Source of the DNA: Rhodospirillaceae bacterium
Lineage (GTDB): Bacteria; Pseudomonadota; Alphaproteobacteria; MPNO01; UBA2964
Length of the DNA stretch: 7,543 bases
Assembly (NCBI GenBank): GCA_018660305.1
Contig: JABJKO010000190.1
Coordinates: forward strand, 1 to 7,543
Direction: 5' to 3'
The position numbers and the translations under genes are program-made. Shown here piece by piece: positions 1 to 7,041 of the stretch. Every line of letters starts with the position of its first letter. Within the stretch, counting starts at the first letter, position 1. The notes below the pieces were generated by a model. It had not been told where the DNA came from, made no database searches, and was given only the letters and a program-made list of their open reading frames with translations.

Positions 1-1
1 G

Positions 2-541
2 AAGGACCCGCAGGGCGTTATCGATGCCTTTCGAATCGCGCGCAAACAGGTGGATTGCACGCTGGTCCTCGTGGGCAATGTCGCGACCGACGACCCGGAG
101 GGGCAGTCCGTCTTCGAACAGCTCCTCGGCTGCCAGGACGAGCGTATACACATTCTGTCATGCCAGGATTCCTGCCTGGTGAACGCGCTGCAGCGGCGCG
201 CGCAAATCATTCTGCAGAAATCTCTGCGGGAAGGATTCGGCCTGACCGTCACCGAGGCCATGTGGAAGGGGACACCGGTCATCGGGGGCAACGTCGGTGG
301 CATTCGCCACCAGATCGAGGATGGCGTAAATGGCTTTCTGGTGTCGTCGGTGGAGCAAACGGCGGAGCGTATCGTCACTCTTCTCGAAGACGAACAGCTG
401 CGCCGCTCCATGGGGTCGCGCGCCCGCAAATCAGTAAAAGACCGTTTTTTGATGACCCGCCTGATGGAACAATATTTCGATCTGATCGACGGATTCGAAG
501 CCACATTTACCCTTCACAATGCAGGGGCAACCCATGGCTGA
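2..541 (+). CDS. treT: C-terminal part of a GT4 glycosyltransferase, trehalose synthase (TreT)-like; 5' end outside window
   Basis: The frame is open from the window edge, so the GTG at 50 is only an internal valine codon and the true start lies upstream. The 179 visible residues form the second Rossmann lobe of a GT-B retaining glycosyltransferase. The GT4 E-x7-E signature is present (E77 and E85 of the visible part, in EGFGLTVTE), followed by KGTPVIGGNVGGI, which contacts the nucleotide-sugar in this fold. The opening KDPQGVIDAF and the LVLVGNVATDDPEG stretch are characteristic of the TreT group, which reversibly makes trehalose from NDP-glucose and glucose in the cytoplasm. TreT is therefore preferred over a generic sucrose or mannosyl transferase, but the acceptor-binding N-terminal lobe cannot be seen. 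Its stop codon lies inside the start of the GalT gene (8-bp overlap), which points to translational coupling and a shared sugar-nucleotide role. Confidence 0.8.
   Translation, partial: KDPQGVIDAFRIARKQVDCTLVLVGNVATDDPEGQSVFEQLLGCQDERIHILSCQDSCLVNALQRRAQIILQKSLREGFGLTVTEAMWKGTPVIGGNVGGIRHQIEDGVNGFLVSSVEQTAERIVTLLEDEQLRRSMGSRARKSVKDRFLMTRLMEQYFDLIDGFEATFTLHNAGATHG
523..527 (+). promoter_or_regulatory. Shine-Dalgarno of galT that decides the start
   Basis: AGGGG ends 6 nt before the ATG at 534. The other in-frame ATG at 519 has no such motif and would place the ribosome site inside its own coding region. This supports 534 as the GalT start. The site lies within the last codons of the upstream glycosyltransferase gene. 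Confidence 0.6.
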
Positions 542-1487
542 CGCCTCACCCCTACGAAAAGATCCGCTATCCGGCCGGGAAGTGATCTACGCTACCCACC
601 GACAGGACCGGCCCCACGTGATCGCCACTGATCACGACCAGACCAAACCGCAGAAAACCTGCCCCTTTTGTCCCGGCAACGAAGCAATGCTGCCGGATAT
701 CCTGTGGGAACAGGACGACGAGGTTAATTGGCAGGCCCGCGCCGTAAGCAATCTCTATCCGATCGTCTCTCCCCCGGACGGCCATCATGAAATTATCATC
801 GATGCGCCGGAACACAATTTGTCCACCGGCGCGATGACGGCGGAAAACTGGAGAACTATCGTCGCTGCTTACGATGCCCGACTTCACGCCCTGTCACGCC
901 GGTGGTCCTATGTGTCGCTGTTCCGGAATGTCGGTGCACGGGCCGGAGGAACCATCGACCACCCTCATTCGCAACTCATCGCCCTGGCCAAGACCCCGGA
1001 ACATATAAATGCGCGGTTCCAGCGTCTTCTTCATGAATTTGAGATTTCCGGACAATGCCTATTGTGTGAGACAACAAATACGAATCCGAATTTCGCGGAG
1101 AGAATCATCACACAAAATGCCGCCTACGTTGCTTTTTCTCCGGAGGTGGCGGAGGTGCCTTTCGAGGTCTGGGTGGCGCCGCTGGCACATTCGAGCGCGT
1201 TTTCTCTGGTGGACGAAAGAGATCAGAATGCGCTCGCGGAAATTCTTTCGGACGTTTTCACGCGTATGGCCGGGGTCTTGGGGGATTTCGATCACAATAT
1301 GATGCTGGTCGATACCAGCAAGGACCCACAGCCTTATCTCCACTGGTTCCTGCGCATTCGCCCCATCGGTGAGCCTGTCGGCGGTTTTGAGCGGGCAACC
1401 GGCATTGCCGTGAATGAGTCGGATCCGAAGAATGACGCGGCGGCTCTGAGGCACGCCTTTGCCATTCCGGACATGGATTCCGTCTAG
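534..1487 (+). CDS. galT: Galactose-1-phosphate uridylyltransferase (GalT, HIT superfamily)
   Basis: Predicted cytoplasmic nucleotidyltransferase of 317 aa that exchanges UMP between UDP-glucose and a hexose-1-phosphate (Leloir reaction). Zinc-site cysteines C43 and C46 lie in CPFCPGNE. A histidine in DAPEHN (H94) fits the third ligand. The active-site HPHSQ is at 143-147, where H143 matches the zinc ligand and H145 the uridylylated nucleophile by comparison with E. coli GalT. LYPIVSP and HWFLRIRP are further family blocks. A second pair, C175 and C178 (CLLC), suggests another metal site, as in shorter GalT-like enzymes. The start at 534 is chosen for its AGGGG Shine-Dalgarno; it overlaps the treT stop by 8 bp. 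The next gene begins 12 bp after the stop, so the three form an operon. No other Leloir gene is visible, so the substrate need not be galactose-1-phosphate; a related nucleotidyl transfer is possible. Confidence 0.88.
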   Translation: MADASPLRKDPLSGREVIYATHRQDRPHVIATDHDQTKPQKTCPFCPGNEAMLPDILWEQDDEVNWQARAVSNLYPIVSPPDGHHEIIIDAPEHNLSTGAMTAENWRTIVAAYDARLHALSRRWSYVSLFRNVGARAGGTIDHPHSQLIALAKTPEHINARFQRLLHEFEISGQCLLCETTNTNPNFAERIITQNAAYVAFSPEVAEVPFEVWVAPLAHSSAFSLVDERDQNALAEILSDVFTRMAGVLGDFDHNMMLVDTSKDPQPYLHWFLRIRPIGEPVGGFERATGIAVNESDPKNDAAALRHAFAIPDMDSV

Positions 1488-1499
1488 GCAGAGAACAGC

Positions 1500-4175
1500 A
1501 TGAGTATCCGAAACCTCGATCCTATGTTTCGTCCGGAATCCGTCGCGGTGATCGGCGCCTCACCACGGCAAGGAAGCGTCGGGTCCATCATTCTGAGCAA
1601 CATACAAGAAGCCGGATTTGCCGGAAAAATCATGCCGGTGAATCCCAGGCATGAATCCATCGGCGCCTTGAATTGTTATCCGACCGTTGCTGCCCTGCCT
1701 GCCTGTCCCGATCTGGCAATTCTCTGTACGCCCGCGCCGACCATCCCTTCATTGATAGCCGAGCTCGGCGAAAAGGGAACCAGGGCGGCGGTCGTTCTCA
1801 CGGCCGGTCTGGACGGCGCCGTAGACGAAAAGGGCACTCTTTTACAGCAGGCGATGATAGAGGCGGCGAGACCACATCTGCTGCGGATAATCGGTCCCAA
1901 CTGTGTCGGCCTGATCGTTCCCGGCATCGGGTTAAATGCCAGCTTCGCCCACACAAATGCACTCTCGGGCAATCTCGCTTTCGTGTCCCAATCCGGCGCC
2001 CTGGCCACCTCCGTCCTGGATTGGGCCAAATCCCGCGACATCGGGTTTTCCCATTTCATTTCCCTCGGAAACAGCGCCGACGTCGATTTTGGCGACACAA
2101 TCGATTATCTCGCCAGCGACGCGAAGACGCACGCGATCCTGCTCTATATGGAATCCATAAAGCACGCCCGCAAATTTATGTCCGCCGCAAGGGCGGCCGC
2201 ACGCAACAAGCCCGTCATCGTGTTGAAGGCCGGGCGCGCGGCCGAAGGCGCCAGGGCCGCGGCCTCACACACCGGGGCCCTTACAGGGGCCGATGACGTC
2301 TATGACGCCGCCATCCGGCGGGCCGGCATGTTGCGTGTCAATACCGTCCGGGATTTGTTCGATGCGGTGGAAACGCTCGGCAGGGCAGCGCCCATAAAGG
2401 GCGAAAAGCTGGTTATCCTCACCAATGGCGGTGGCGCCGGCGTGATGGCGACAGACGCCCTCATTGCCGGTGACGGACAATTGGCGACGCTCACGGAGAA
2501 AACGATCCGCCAGTTGGATGATGTCCTGCCTGGCAATTGGTCGAAATCGAACCCCGTCGACATCATCGGCGATGCGCCCATATCACGCTATAGGGACGCG
2601 CTTGAAATTGTCCAGAATGCGCCGGAAACCGACGCTATCCTGTTCCTCCATTCCCCCACCGCCATTGTCGCCAGCCAGGAAATAGCGGAGAGCCTATCAC
2701 CCCTTATGCGCCAGTCGGAATGTCCCGTACTGTCGTGCTGGCTTGGCGGCGACGCTTTAGCACAGGCGCAACATATCTTTTCACAAGCCGGTATCCCAAC
2801 CTATGACACGCCGGAAGACGCCGTTACCGCGTTCCTTCACTTGGTTGAATATCGACGCAACCAGAGTCAGCTCACGGAAACCCCGATAGACCAACCGGCG
2901 GACCCGGCCGACGACACAGACCATGCCAGAGGAATTATTGCGAACGTCCTGACCAGCGGCCGCACGATGCTGAGTGAAACCGAGTCAAAGGACCTCCTCC
3001 AGACCTATGGTATCCCGGTCATCGAAACCCGCAGTGTTCGCACGTCCGGCGATGCCGCGAAAATTGCCGCGGACATCGGCTTTCCGGTGGCCCTGAAAAT
3101 CCTGTCACCGGACATTTCCCATAAATCGGATGCCGGTGGCGTCGTGCTCCATCTGGGATCGGAAGAGGCCGTCCGCGACGCGGCGGACGCCATGCGCGCC
3201 CGTATTTCAGAAAATATCCCCGACGCCAGACTTGACGGATTCACCGTGCAACAGATGGCCGCCCGAAGCGGCGCCCACGAATTGATCGCCGGTGCCGCCG
3301 TCGATCCGACATTCGGCCCGGTCATCCTGTTTGGCCAGGGCGGCACGGCGGTGGAGATCATCGGTGACCGCGCCGTCGCTTTGCCGCCGCTCAATTCCGT
3401 TCTGGCGGATGCCCAAATGTCCCGGACACGGATCGCAAAGCTCCTGGCCGGTTATCGCAACCGCCCGGCCGCGGATCACGCTGCAATCAGAGACGTTCTG
3501 ATCAGCCTGTCACGATTGGTGTCCGATATTCCGGAGATTCAGGAAATAGATATCAACCCGCTGCTGGCCGACGAAAAGGGGGTTCTGGCACTGGATTCCC
3601 GCGTCAGGGTATCCCGTCCGTCTTCCGAAGGATCGGACCGGCTTGCCATACGGCCTTATCCGCAGGATTTGGAGGAAATAATAGAATTCGACGGCCAGCC
3701 CCTGGCGTTAAGGCCCATACGGCCCGAAGACGAGCCACAGCACCGCGCGCTCTTCAGGAACCTGGCATCGGATGATGTGCGATTTCGTTTCTTCGGCGCC
3801 CTGAGGGAACCGGTTCACGCCGATCTGGCACGGTTTACGCAAATCGATTACGACCGGGAAATGGCGTTTATCGCAACGCGGGCAACCGAGGGGGGCGAAC
3901 CTGAAACATTGGGGGTGGTGCGGGCTTATGCCGACCCCGACAACAATATCGCGGAATTTTCCATTGTCGTCCGCTCGGATCTGAAAGGCCGCGGCCTCGG
4001 CGCCACATTGCTCGGCAAAATTATCACCTATTGCCGGGCCCGCGGTACGAAACGGCTGGTTGGCCAGGTCATGTCCGACAATCGCCGTATGCTGGCACTG
4101 GCGAGGGATTACGGATTTGTGCGGGAAGCGCCATCCGATGCCGGCATGGTCGATCTCAGCCTTCAGCTAAATTGA
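1500..4175 (+). CDS. Fused ADP-forming acyl-CoA synthetase / GNAT acetyltransferase (PatZ/YfiQ-type architecture)
   Basis: 891 aa, close to the size of E. coli PatZ. Domains in order: CoA-binding Rossmann domain (about 8-140, with SVAVIGASP); two succinyl-CoA-ligase-like flavodoxin domains (about 150-290 and 300-455, with NGGGAGV); an ATP-grasp domain (about 487-705, with FPVALKI, SPDISHKSDAGGV and EIDINPLL); and a C-terminal GNAT domain (about 735-890) with the acetyl-CoA phosphate loop LKGRGLGATLL at 828-838. H257 in ASHTGALTG matches the phosphorylated histidine of ADP-forming acetyl-CoA synthetases. Two activities are therefore possible: reversible acyl-CoA + ADP + Pi to acid + CoA + ATP, and lysine acetylation of proteins such as acetyl-CoA synthetase. 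The gene begins 12 bp after galT with only a weak purine-rich Shine-Dalgarno. Its last 9 bp overlap the opposing cytochrome gene. Substrate and regulation cannot be read from the sequence. The family is certain; which activity operates is not. Confidence 0.92.
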   Translation: MSIRNLDPMFRPESVAVIGASPRQGSVGSIILSNIQEAGFAGKIMPVNPRHESIGALNCYPTVAALPACPDLAILCTPAPTIPSLIAELGEKGTRAAVVLTAGLDGAVDEKGTLLQQAMIEAARPHLLRIIGPNCVGLIVPGIGLNASFAHTNALSGNLAFVSQSGALATSVLDWAKSRDIGFSHFISLGNSADVDFGDTIDYLASDAKTHAILLYMESIKHARKFMSAARAAARNKPVIVLKAGRAAEGARAAASHTGALTGADDVYDAAIRRAGMLRVNTVRDLFDAVETLGRAAPIKGEKLVILTNGGGAGVMATDALIAGDGQLATLTEKTIRQLDDVLPGNWSKSNPVDIIGDAPISRYRDALEIVQNAPETDAILFLHSPTAIVASQEIAESLSPLMRQSECPVLSCWLGGDALAQAQHIFSQAGIPTYDTPEDAVTAFLHLVEYRRNQSQLTETPIDQPADPADDTDHARGIIANVLTSGRTMLSETESKDLLQTYGIPVIETRSVRTSGDAAKIAADIGFPVALKILSPDISHKSDAGGVVLHLGSEEAVRDAADAMRARISENIPDARLDGFTVQQMAARSGAHELIAGAAVDPTFGPVILFGQGGTAVEIIGDRAVALPPLNSVLADAQMSRTRIAKLLAGYRNRPAADHAAIRDVLISLSRLVSDIPEIQEIDINPLLADEKGVLALDSRVRVSRPSSEGSDRLAIRPYPQDLEEIIEFDGQPLALRPIRPEDEPQHRALFRNLASDDVRFRFFGALREPVHADLARFTQIDYDREMAFIATRATEGGEPETLGVVRAYADPDNNIAEFSIVVRSDLKGRGLGATLLGKIITYCRARGTKRLVGQVMSDNRRMLALARDYGFVREAPSDAGMVDLSLQLN

Positions 4176-4568
4176 GGTTTTGTGCCTTTTCTTCATCCGG
4201 CGTTCGCCGCGAGGGGATTTTTCAGGTGATGCGGCCAACGAGCGGATATAGGCGATGAGATCCTCGATTTCGCGCCGGCCCAAATTAAAGTTGGGCATTT
4301 GAGGATGCGAGGTACTGAGCCAATGCTGCAAATAGCCTGGCGTTTTCTTGGGGTCGTTTGCGATCATCGGGAACGGTGGGGCTGGATCAACGGCACGGCC
4401 GGTCCCGCGCTGATCGATGATATGGCATGATTGACACCAGCTTTCCGCAAGAGAGGAGCCGCGCATCGCATCGCCACCTGTTTGCGCCTGAACGCCCACG
4501 GAAAGCAGAAAGAAACCGGCGATGACGGCGGTAACCGAAGCGGGTCGCTTGCCCCATACCTGAACCAT
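4167..4568 (-). CDS. Small exported monoheme c-type cytochrome (class I)
   Basis: 133 aa. The N-terminus is a Sec signal peptide: basic start (K7, R8), hydrophobic core about 11-25, and likely cleavage after VQA near residue 28, so the mature protein is periplasmic. The single heme-binding motif CQSCH is at 45-49. Met91 in HPQMPNF fits the distal heme ligand. A final helix REIEDLIAYIRSL precedes a strongly basic tail (about 118-131). It is probably an electron carrier to an oxidase or reductase; the partner is not in the window. The ATG at 4568 is preceded by AAGGG at 4576-4580 with 7 nt spacing. A longer reading to a TTG at 4646 would start inside the FNR-type box and is rejected. The gene converges on the acyl-CoA synthetase gene with a 9-bp tail overlap, and diverges from the membrane-protein gene across a 149-bp control region. 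Confidence 0.88.
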   Translation of the reverse strand: MVQVWGKRPASVTAVIAGFFLLSVGVQAQTGGDAMRGSSLAESWCQSCHIIDQRGTGRAVDPAPPFPMIANDPKKTPGYLQHWLSTSHPQMPNFNLGRREIEDLIAYIRSLAASPEKSPRGERRMKKRHKTSI

Positions 4569-4604
4569 TATGTCACCCTTATTTGATCGCTTCGCATGCA
4601 GATT

Positions 4605-4610
4605 AGTATC
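4605..4610 (-). promoter_or_regulatory. Candidate -10 hexamer for the cytochrome c gene
   Basis: GATACT on the minus strand matches TATAAT at 4 of 6 positions. Its centre is exactly 32 bp from the centre of the FNR-type box at 4633-4646, the spacing expected when FNR binds at -41.5. It predicts a transcript start near 4598 and a leader of about 30 nt. The match is weak on its own and is supported only by this spacing. Confidence 0.35.
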
Positions 4611-4632
4611 CCCCGATGGCGGCTCTAATACT

Positions 4633-4646
4633 TTGATCGAGATCAA
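4633..4646. promoter_or_regulatory. FNR/FixK/Anr-type operator, perfect palindrome TTGAT-CGAG-ATCAA
   Basis: All ten half-site bases match the TTGAT-N4-ATCAA consensus bound by FNR, FixK, Anr and Dnr regulators, which cannot be told apart by site alone. It lies in the 149-bp divergent region between the cytochrome c gene (minus) and the membrane-protein gene (plus), with its centre 71 nt from the first start codon and 79 nt from the second. Candidate -10 hexamers lie 31-32 bp away on both sides, so one site could activate both genes under low oxygen or nitrogen-oxide signals. Confidence 0.75.
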
Positions 4647-4667
4647 GGCTGGTTTTCCTAGGCGTCA

Positions 4668-4673
4668 TAAAAT
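4668..4673 (+). promoter_or_regulatory. Candidate -10 hexamer TAAAAT at FNR class II spacing
   Basis: TAAAAT matches the -10 consensus at 5 of 6 positions. Its centre is 31 bp from the FNR-box centre, consistent with FNR-activated transcription of the membrane-protein gene starting near 4680. It competes with the perfect TATAAT ten bases downstream. Confidence 0.4.
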
Positions 4674-4677
4674 CAAA

Positions 4678-4683
4678 TATAAT
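4678..4683 (+). promoter_or_regulatory. Perfect TATAAT -10 element upstream of the membrane-protein gene
   Basis: An exact consensus hexamer that would start transcription near 4690, about 28 nt before the ATG at 4718. I see no good -35 at 17 bp. The FNR box would be centred near -51 relative to this start, off the usual -41.5 or -61.5 positions. It may be a basal promoter, or the -10 of a shifted activated promoter. Confidence 0.4.
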
Positions 4684-4706
4684 CGAGGTGTCTTTTTGCC
4701 TGGCCC

Positions 4707-4711
4707 AGGAG
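4707..4711 (+). promoter_or_regulatory. Strong Shine-Dalgarno AGGAG deciding the start of the membrane-protein gene
   Basis: AGGAG ends 6 nt before the ATG at 4718. An in-frame GTG at 4688 lies upstream of this site, close to the predicted transcript start, and is rejected. Confidence 0.7.
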
Positions 4712-4717
4712 ACCGGA

Positions 4718-5158
4718 ATGCTTGGAAAACCGTCGCTTATTACCCGCGTTGCCGTGGGGAAACTTGTCGGACTGATATTCGGAATCATGGGATTCGCGTT
4801 TTGCGAATTCTTTCTGCCCGAAACGGACTGGATGCTCCGCTGGGGGATCCTGCTGTGGTACACGACCCTCGGCGCCATCATCGGCGTGTTCGGCGTCTTT
4901 AACTGGCATCCGGTTTTACGACTGCCGTTCCCCTGGTGGGTCAGGGCGCCAATACTGGGGGCCTGGATGAATTTCGTTTTGACGTTCTTCTCATACGATT
5001 TGATGCAGGCGGTTCTCGTCGAAATGTTCAATCAGGGCACAATACTGACGTCACCCTTCTGGTTTTCCCTGGAAGGCGCAATCGTGGGTTTGATTATCGG
5101 CTATTTCGCGACGCGCTTTGGCGGCGAGGGCACGGAAACCGTTACCGAAGCCGCTTAG
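4718..5158 (+). CDS. Unrecognised small integral membrane protein, four predicted helices
   Basis: 146 aa. I do not recognise the family. Four hydrophobic segments are visible: about 10-33 (VGKLVGLIFGIMGFAF), 38-60 (WGILLWYTTLGAIIGVFG), 73-95 (PILGAWMNFVLTFFSYDLM) and 113-133 (FWFSLEGAIVGLIIGYFA). Each is rich in small residues with G-x3-G-like spacing suited to helix packing. There is a Trp-rich loop (NWHPVLRLPFPWW, about 61-73) and a short acidic tail (GGEGTETVTEAA). No heme, metal-binding CXXC or enzyme motif is seen. The N-terminus (KPSLITR) is basic, which suggests it stays in the cytoplasm. The ATG has a strong AGGAG at 4707-4711. It is divergent from cytochrome c around a shared FNR-type box and convergent with ftsH across 11 bp. 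A role in inner-membrane stress or respiration is suggested only by these neighbours. Confidence 0.85.
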   Translation: MLGKPSLITRVAVGKLVGLIFGIMGFAFCEFFLPETDWMLRWGILLWYTTLGAIIGVFGVFNWHPVLRLPFPWWVRAPILGAWMNFVLTFFSYDLMQAVLVEMFNQGTILTSPFWFSLEGAIVGLIIGYFATRFGGEGTETVTEAA

Positions 5159-5169
5159 AGCATATTGAG

Positions 5170-6978
5170 CTAAATTGTCGATGGGGACCGGGGTATCTCG
5201 TCTCCCGATAATGTCTCTTTTTCCAAAAGAAGGTGAGCCCCCTCTTCGAGGATACGCCGTTTCTCCAGGAGCAACTTTTCCGCCGCTTCGTAAGCCTGAT
5301 CGACGATATCACGGACCGCGCAGTCGATTTCGCGCGCGGTCTGCTCGCTGTAATCATGGGGCTGCCACCCCGGCAAGGCGGCATCACCGAGGAACGCCTG
5401 GCGCTGGGGCGCATAGGTTATCCGACCCAGTTTCTCATCCATGCCGAACCGCGTGACCATGTTCCGGGCGATTTCCGTCGCCTTGTCGAGATCGTCGGCC
5501 GCGCCGGTTGAAATTTCGTCGAATATGATCGTTTCCGCTGCCCGGCCGCCGAGTAAAACCGCAATGCGATTTTTAAGCTCTTGCCGGGTAATCAGGAAAC
5601 GGTCCTCGACCGGCCGCTGCAGCGTATAACCCAACGCCCCGATGCCCCGCGGAATGATGGAAATCTTATGCACCGGGTCGACACCCGGCAGGCTCATCGC
5701 GACGAGCGCGTGCCCCATCTCGTGATGCGCCACAACCTTACGCTCATGGTCATTGAGAATACGGCTGCGTTTTTCAAGGCCGGCAACAATGCGTTCTATG
5801 GCCGCCGTGAAATCATCCAACGTAATGGTGATCGCGTCGCGGCGGGTCGCGACAAGAGCCGCCTCGTTGACCAAATTGGCAAGATCCGCACCGGAGAAGC
5901 CCGGTGTCAGAGCCGCGACCTGCTCGAGATCAACACCCTCTTCCAGAGACACGCCTTTGCTATGGACCCTGAGTATTTCCAGCCGGCCCAGCTTATCGGG
6001 GCGATCGACAAGAACCTGACGATCGAAACGACCAGCGCGCAACAGGGCGGGGTCGAGGATTTCCGGGCGGTTGGTCGCGGCAAGCAGCACCACCCCTTCG
6101 CGAGGGTCGAACCCATCCAGTTCAGCTAGCAGCTGATTCAGGGTCTGCTCTTTCTCGTCATGACCACCGAACCCGCCAATGGTGCGGGCCTTTCCCAACG
6201 CATCCAACTCATCGATGAAAATGATGCAGGGTTTGTGTTTGCGGGCCTGCTCGAACAGATCGCGCACGCGGGCAGCCCCCAGCCCGACGAACATTTCGAC
6301 GAATTCAGAGCCGCTGATGGAGTAGAAAGGCACGCCGGCCTCGCCGGCGACGGCGCGGGCCAGAAGGGTTTTCCCGGTGCCCGGTGGACCGACCAGCAGA
6401 ATGCCCTTGGGCAGTCGGGCGCCGAGCCTCCCGTAACGATCCGGCTCTTTCAGAAAGGCGACGATCTCCTGTAGTTCGTCCTTCGCCTCGTCGACACCCG
6501 CCACATCCTCGAACGTGACCTTGGTGTCGGTTTCCACATAGACCTTCGCCTTGCTCTTGCCGACGGTCATCATCCCGCCCAGACCCTGGTGATCGGCCAT
6601 GCGCCGGATGACGAACATCCAGATGCCGAAGAATAAAAAAACCGGCAAAATCCACGACAGAATATCGCGCAGAATCGTGCTCTCGATGACGCCGGAAAAC
6701 CGAACGCCGTATTTTGCCAGATCGGCGGCCAGATCGGCCTCGACCCGCGTTGTGGAGAAGCGTTTCCGCCCATCAGCCATGGGCGTCTTCAGGTTTCCCT
6801 GTATGACGTTGGTGCCGATGAATATTTCCTCGACGCTACCATCCTCCAGCAAGGCCTGAAACTGGCTGTAGGGAATGGGAACATACGATTCGCGCTGCCC
6901 CCACCAGTTCTGAAAAAGCAAAATCAGAAAGAAGGCGATGACAAAGTAGACCGAATTGATTCCCTGTTTCTTGTCCAT
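5170..6978 (-). CDS. ftsH: ATP-dependent zinc metalloprotease FtsH, probably an accessory paralogue
   Basis: 602 aa membrane-bound AAA+ protease that extracts and degrades damaged or unassembled proteins. TM1 about 10-26, a periplasmic segment about 28-105, TM2 about 106-125. The AAA domain has Walker A GPPGTGKT at 197-204, pore motif FVG at 230-232, Walker B IIFIDE at 252-257, and the second region of homology at [21 protein letters not shown] (301-321, arginine fingers R314 and R317). The peptidase has HEMGH at 419-423, with D496 as probable third zinc ligand. The short C-terminus, [13 protein letters not shown] in place of the usual LLVEMDGF, and a divergent periplasmic part suggest a second, stress-associated FtsH rather than the housekeeping copy; this is my judgement. 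The ATG at 6978 is the only usual start codon after an upstream in-frame TGA, yet it lacks a clear Shine-Dalgarno. A near-perfect FNR-type box lies 64-77 bp upstream. Confidence 0.95.
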   Translation of the reverse strand: MDKKQGINSVYFVIAFFLILLFQNWWGQRESYVPIPYSQFQALLEDGSVEEIFIGTNVIQGNLKTPMADGRKRFSTTRVEADLAADLAKYGVRFSGVIESTILRDILSWILPVFLFFGIWMFVIRRMADHQGLGGMMTVGKSKAKVYVETDTKVTFEDVAGVDEAKDELQEIVAFLKEPDRYGRLGARLPKGILLVGPPGTGKTLLARAVAGEAGVPFYSISGSEFVEMFVGLGAARVRDLFEQARKHKPCIIFIDELDALGKARTIGGFGGHDEKEQTLNQLLAELDGFDPREGVVLLAATNRPEILDPALLRAGRFDRQVLVDRPDKLGRLEILRVHSKGVSLEEGVDLEQVAALTPGFSGADLANLVNEAALVATRRDAITITLDDFTAAIERIVAGLEKRSRILNDHERKVVAHHEMGHALVAMSLPGVDPVHKISIIPRGIGALGYTLQRPVEDRFLITRQELKNRIAVLLGGRAAETIIFDEISTGAADDLDKATEIARNMVTRFGMDEKLGRITYAPQRQAFLGDAALPGWQPHDYSEQTAREIDCAVRDIVDQAYEAAEKLLLEKRRILEEGAHLLLEKETLSGDEIPRSPSTI

Positions 6979-7013
6979 GATGCGGTCGAATTCTTTGTAG
7001 ACGTTAGAAACAA

Positions 7014-7019
7014 TTCATA
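7014..7019 (-). promoter_or_regulatory. Candidate -10 hexamer for ftsH
   Basis: TATGAA on the minus strand matches TATAAT at 4 of 6 positions and is centred exactly 32 bp from the centre of the FNR-type box. It predicts a transcript start near 7007 and a leader of about 28 nt. It is weak alone and supported by spacing. Confidence 0.4.
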
Positions 7020-7041
7020 TGGAAAACAGGGCCCTTCAGCT

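Noticed and set aside
519..536. ATG at 519 as GalT start
   Set aside because: The Shine-Dalgarno at 523-527 lies downstream of it and is correctly spaced for the ATG at 534.
50..541. GTG at 50 as the start of the glycosyltransferase
   Set aside because: The frame is open to the window edge and the upstream residues KDPQGVIDAF are conserved GT4 sequence, so 50 is internal.
1673..2296. Long alternative-frame readings inside the acyl-CoA synthetase gene, and similar ones in ftsH (for example 5581-6129 plus)
   Set aside because: They lie fully within genes with strong family motifs, have low-complexity Arg-rich composition and no translation signals.
4569..4646. N-terminal extension of the cytochrome from a TTG at 4646
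   Set aside because: It would begin inside the FNR-type palindrome and place a non-signal stretch ahead of a good signal peptide. The ATG at 4568 has its own Shine-Dalgarno.
4699..4709. Palindrome CCTGG-C-CCAGG over the Shine-Dalgarno of the membrane-protein gene
   Set aside because: A one-base loop cannot form a hairpin in RNA; an 11-bp palindrome without a known binder is likely chance.
4688..4717. GTG at 4688 as start of the membrane protein
   Set aside because: It lies just downstream of the -10 element, without a Shine-Dalgarno; AGGAG at 4707-4711 serves the ATG at 4718.
5180..5225. Possible hairpin and T-run near the ftsH 3' end
   Set aside because: The GGGGAC/GTCTCCC pairing needs a bulge and the T-run is well separated, so it is not a credible intrinsic terminator.
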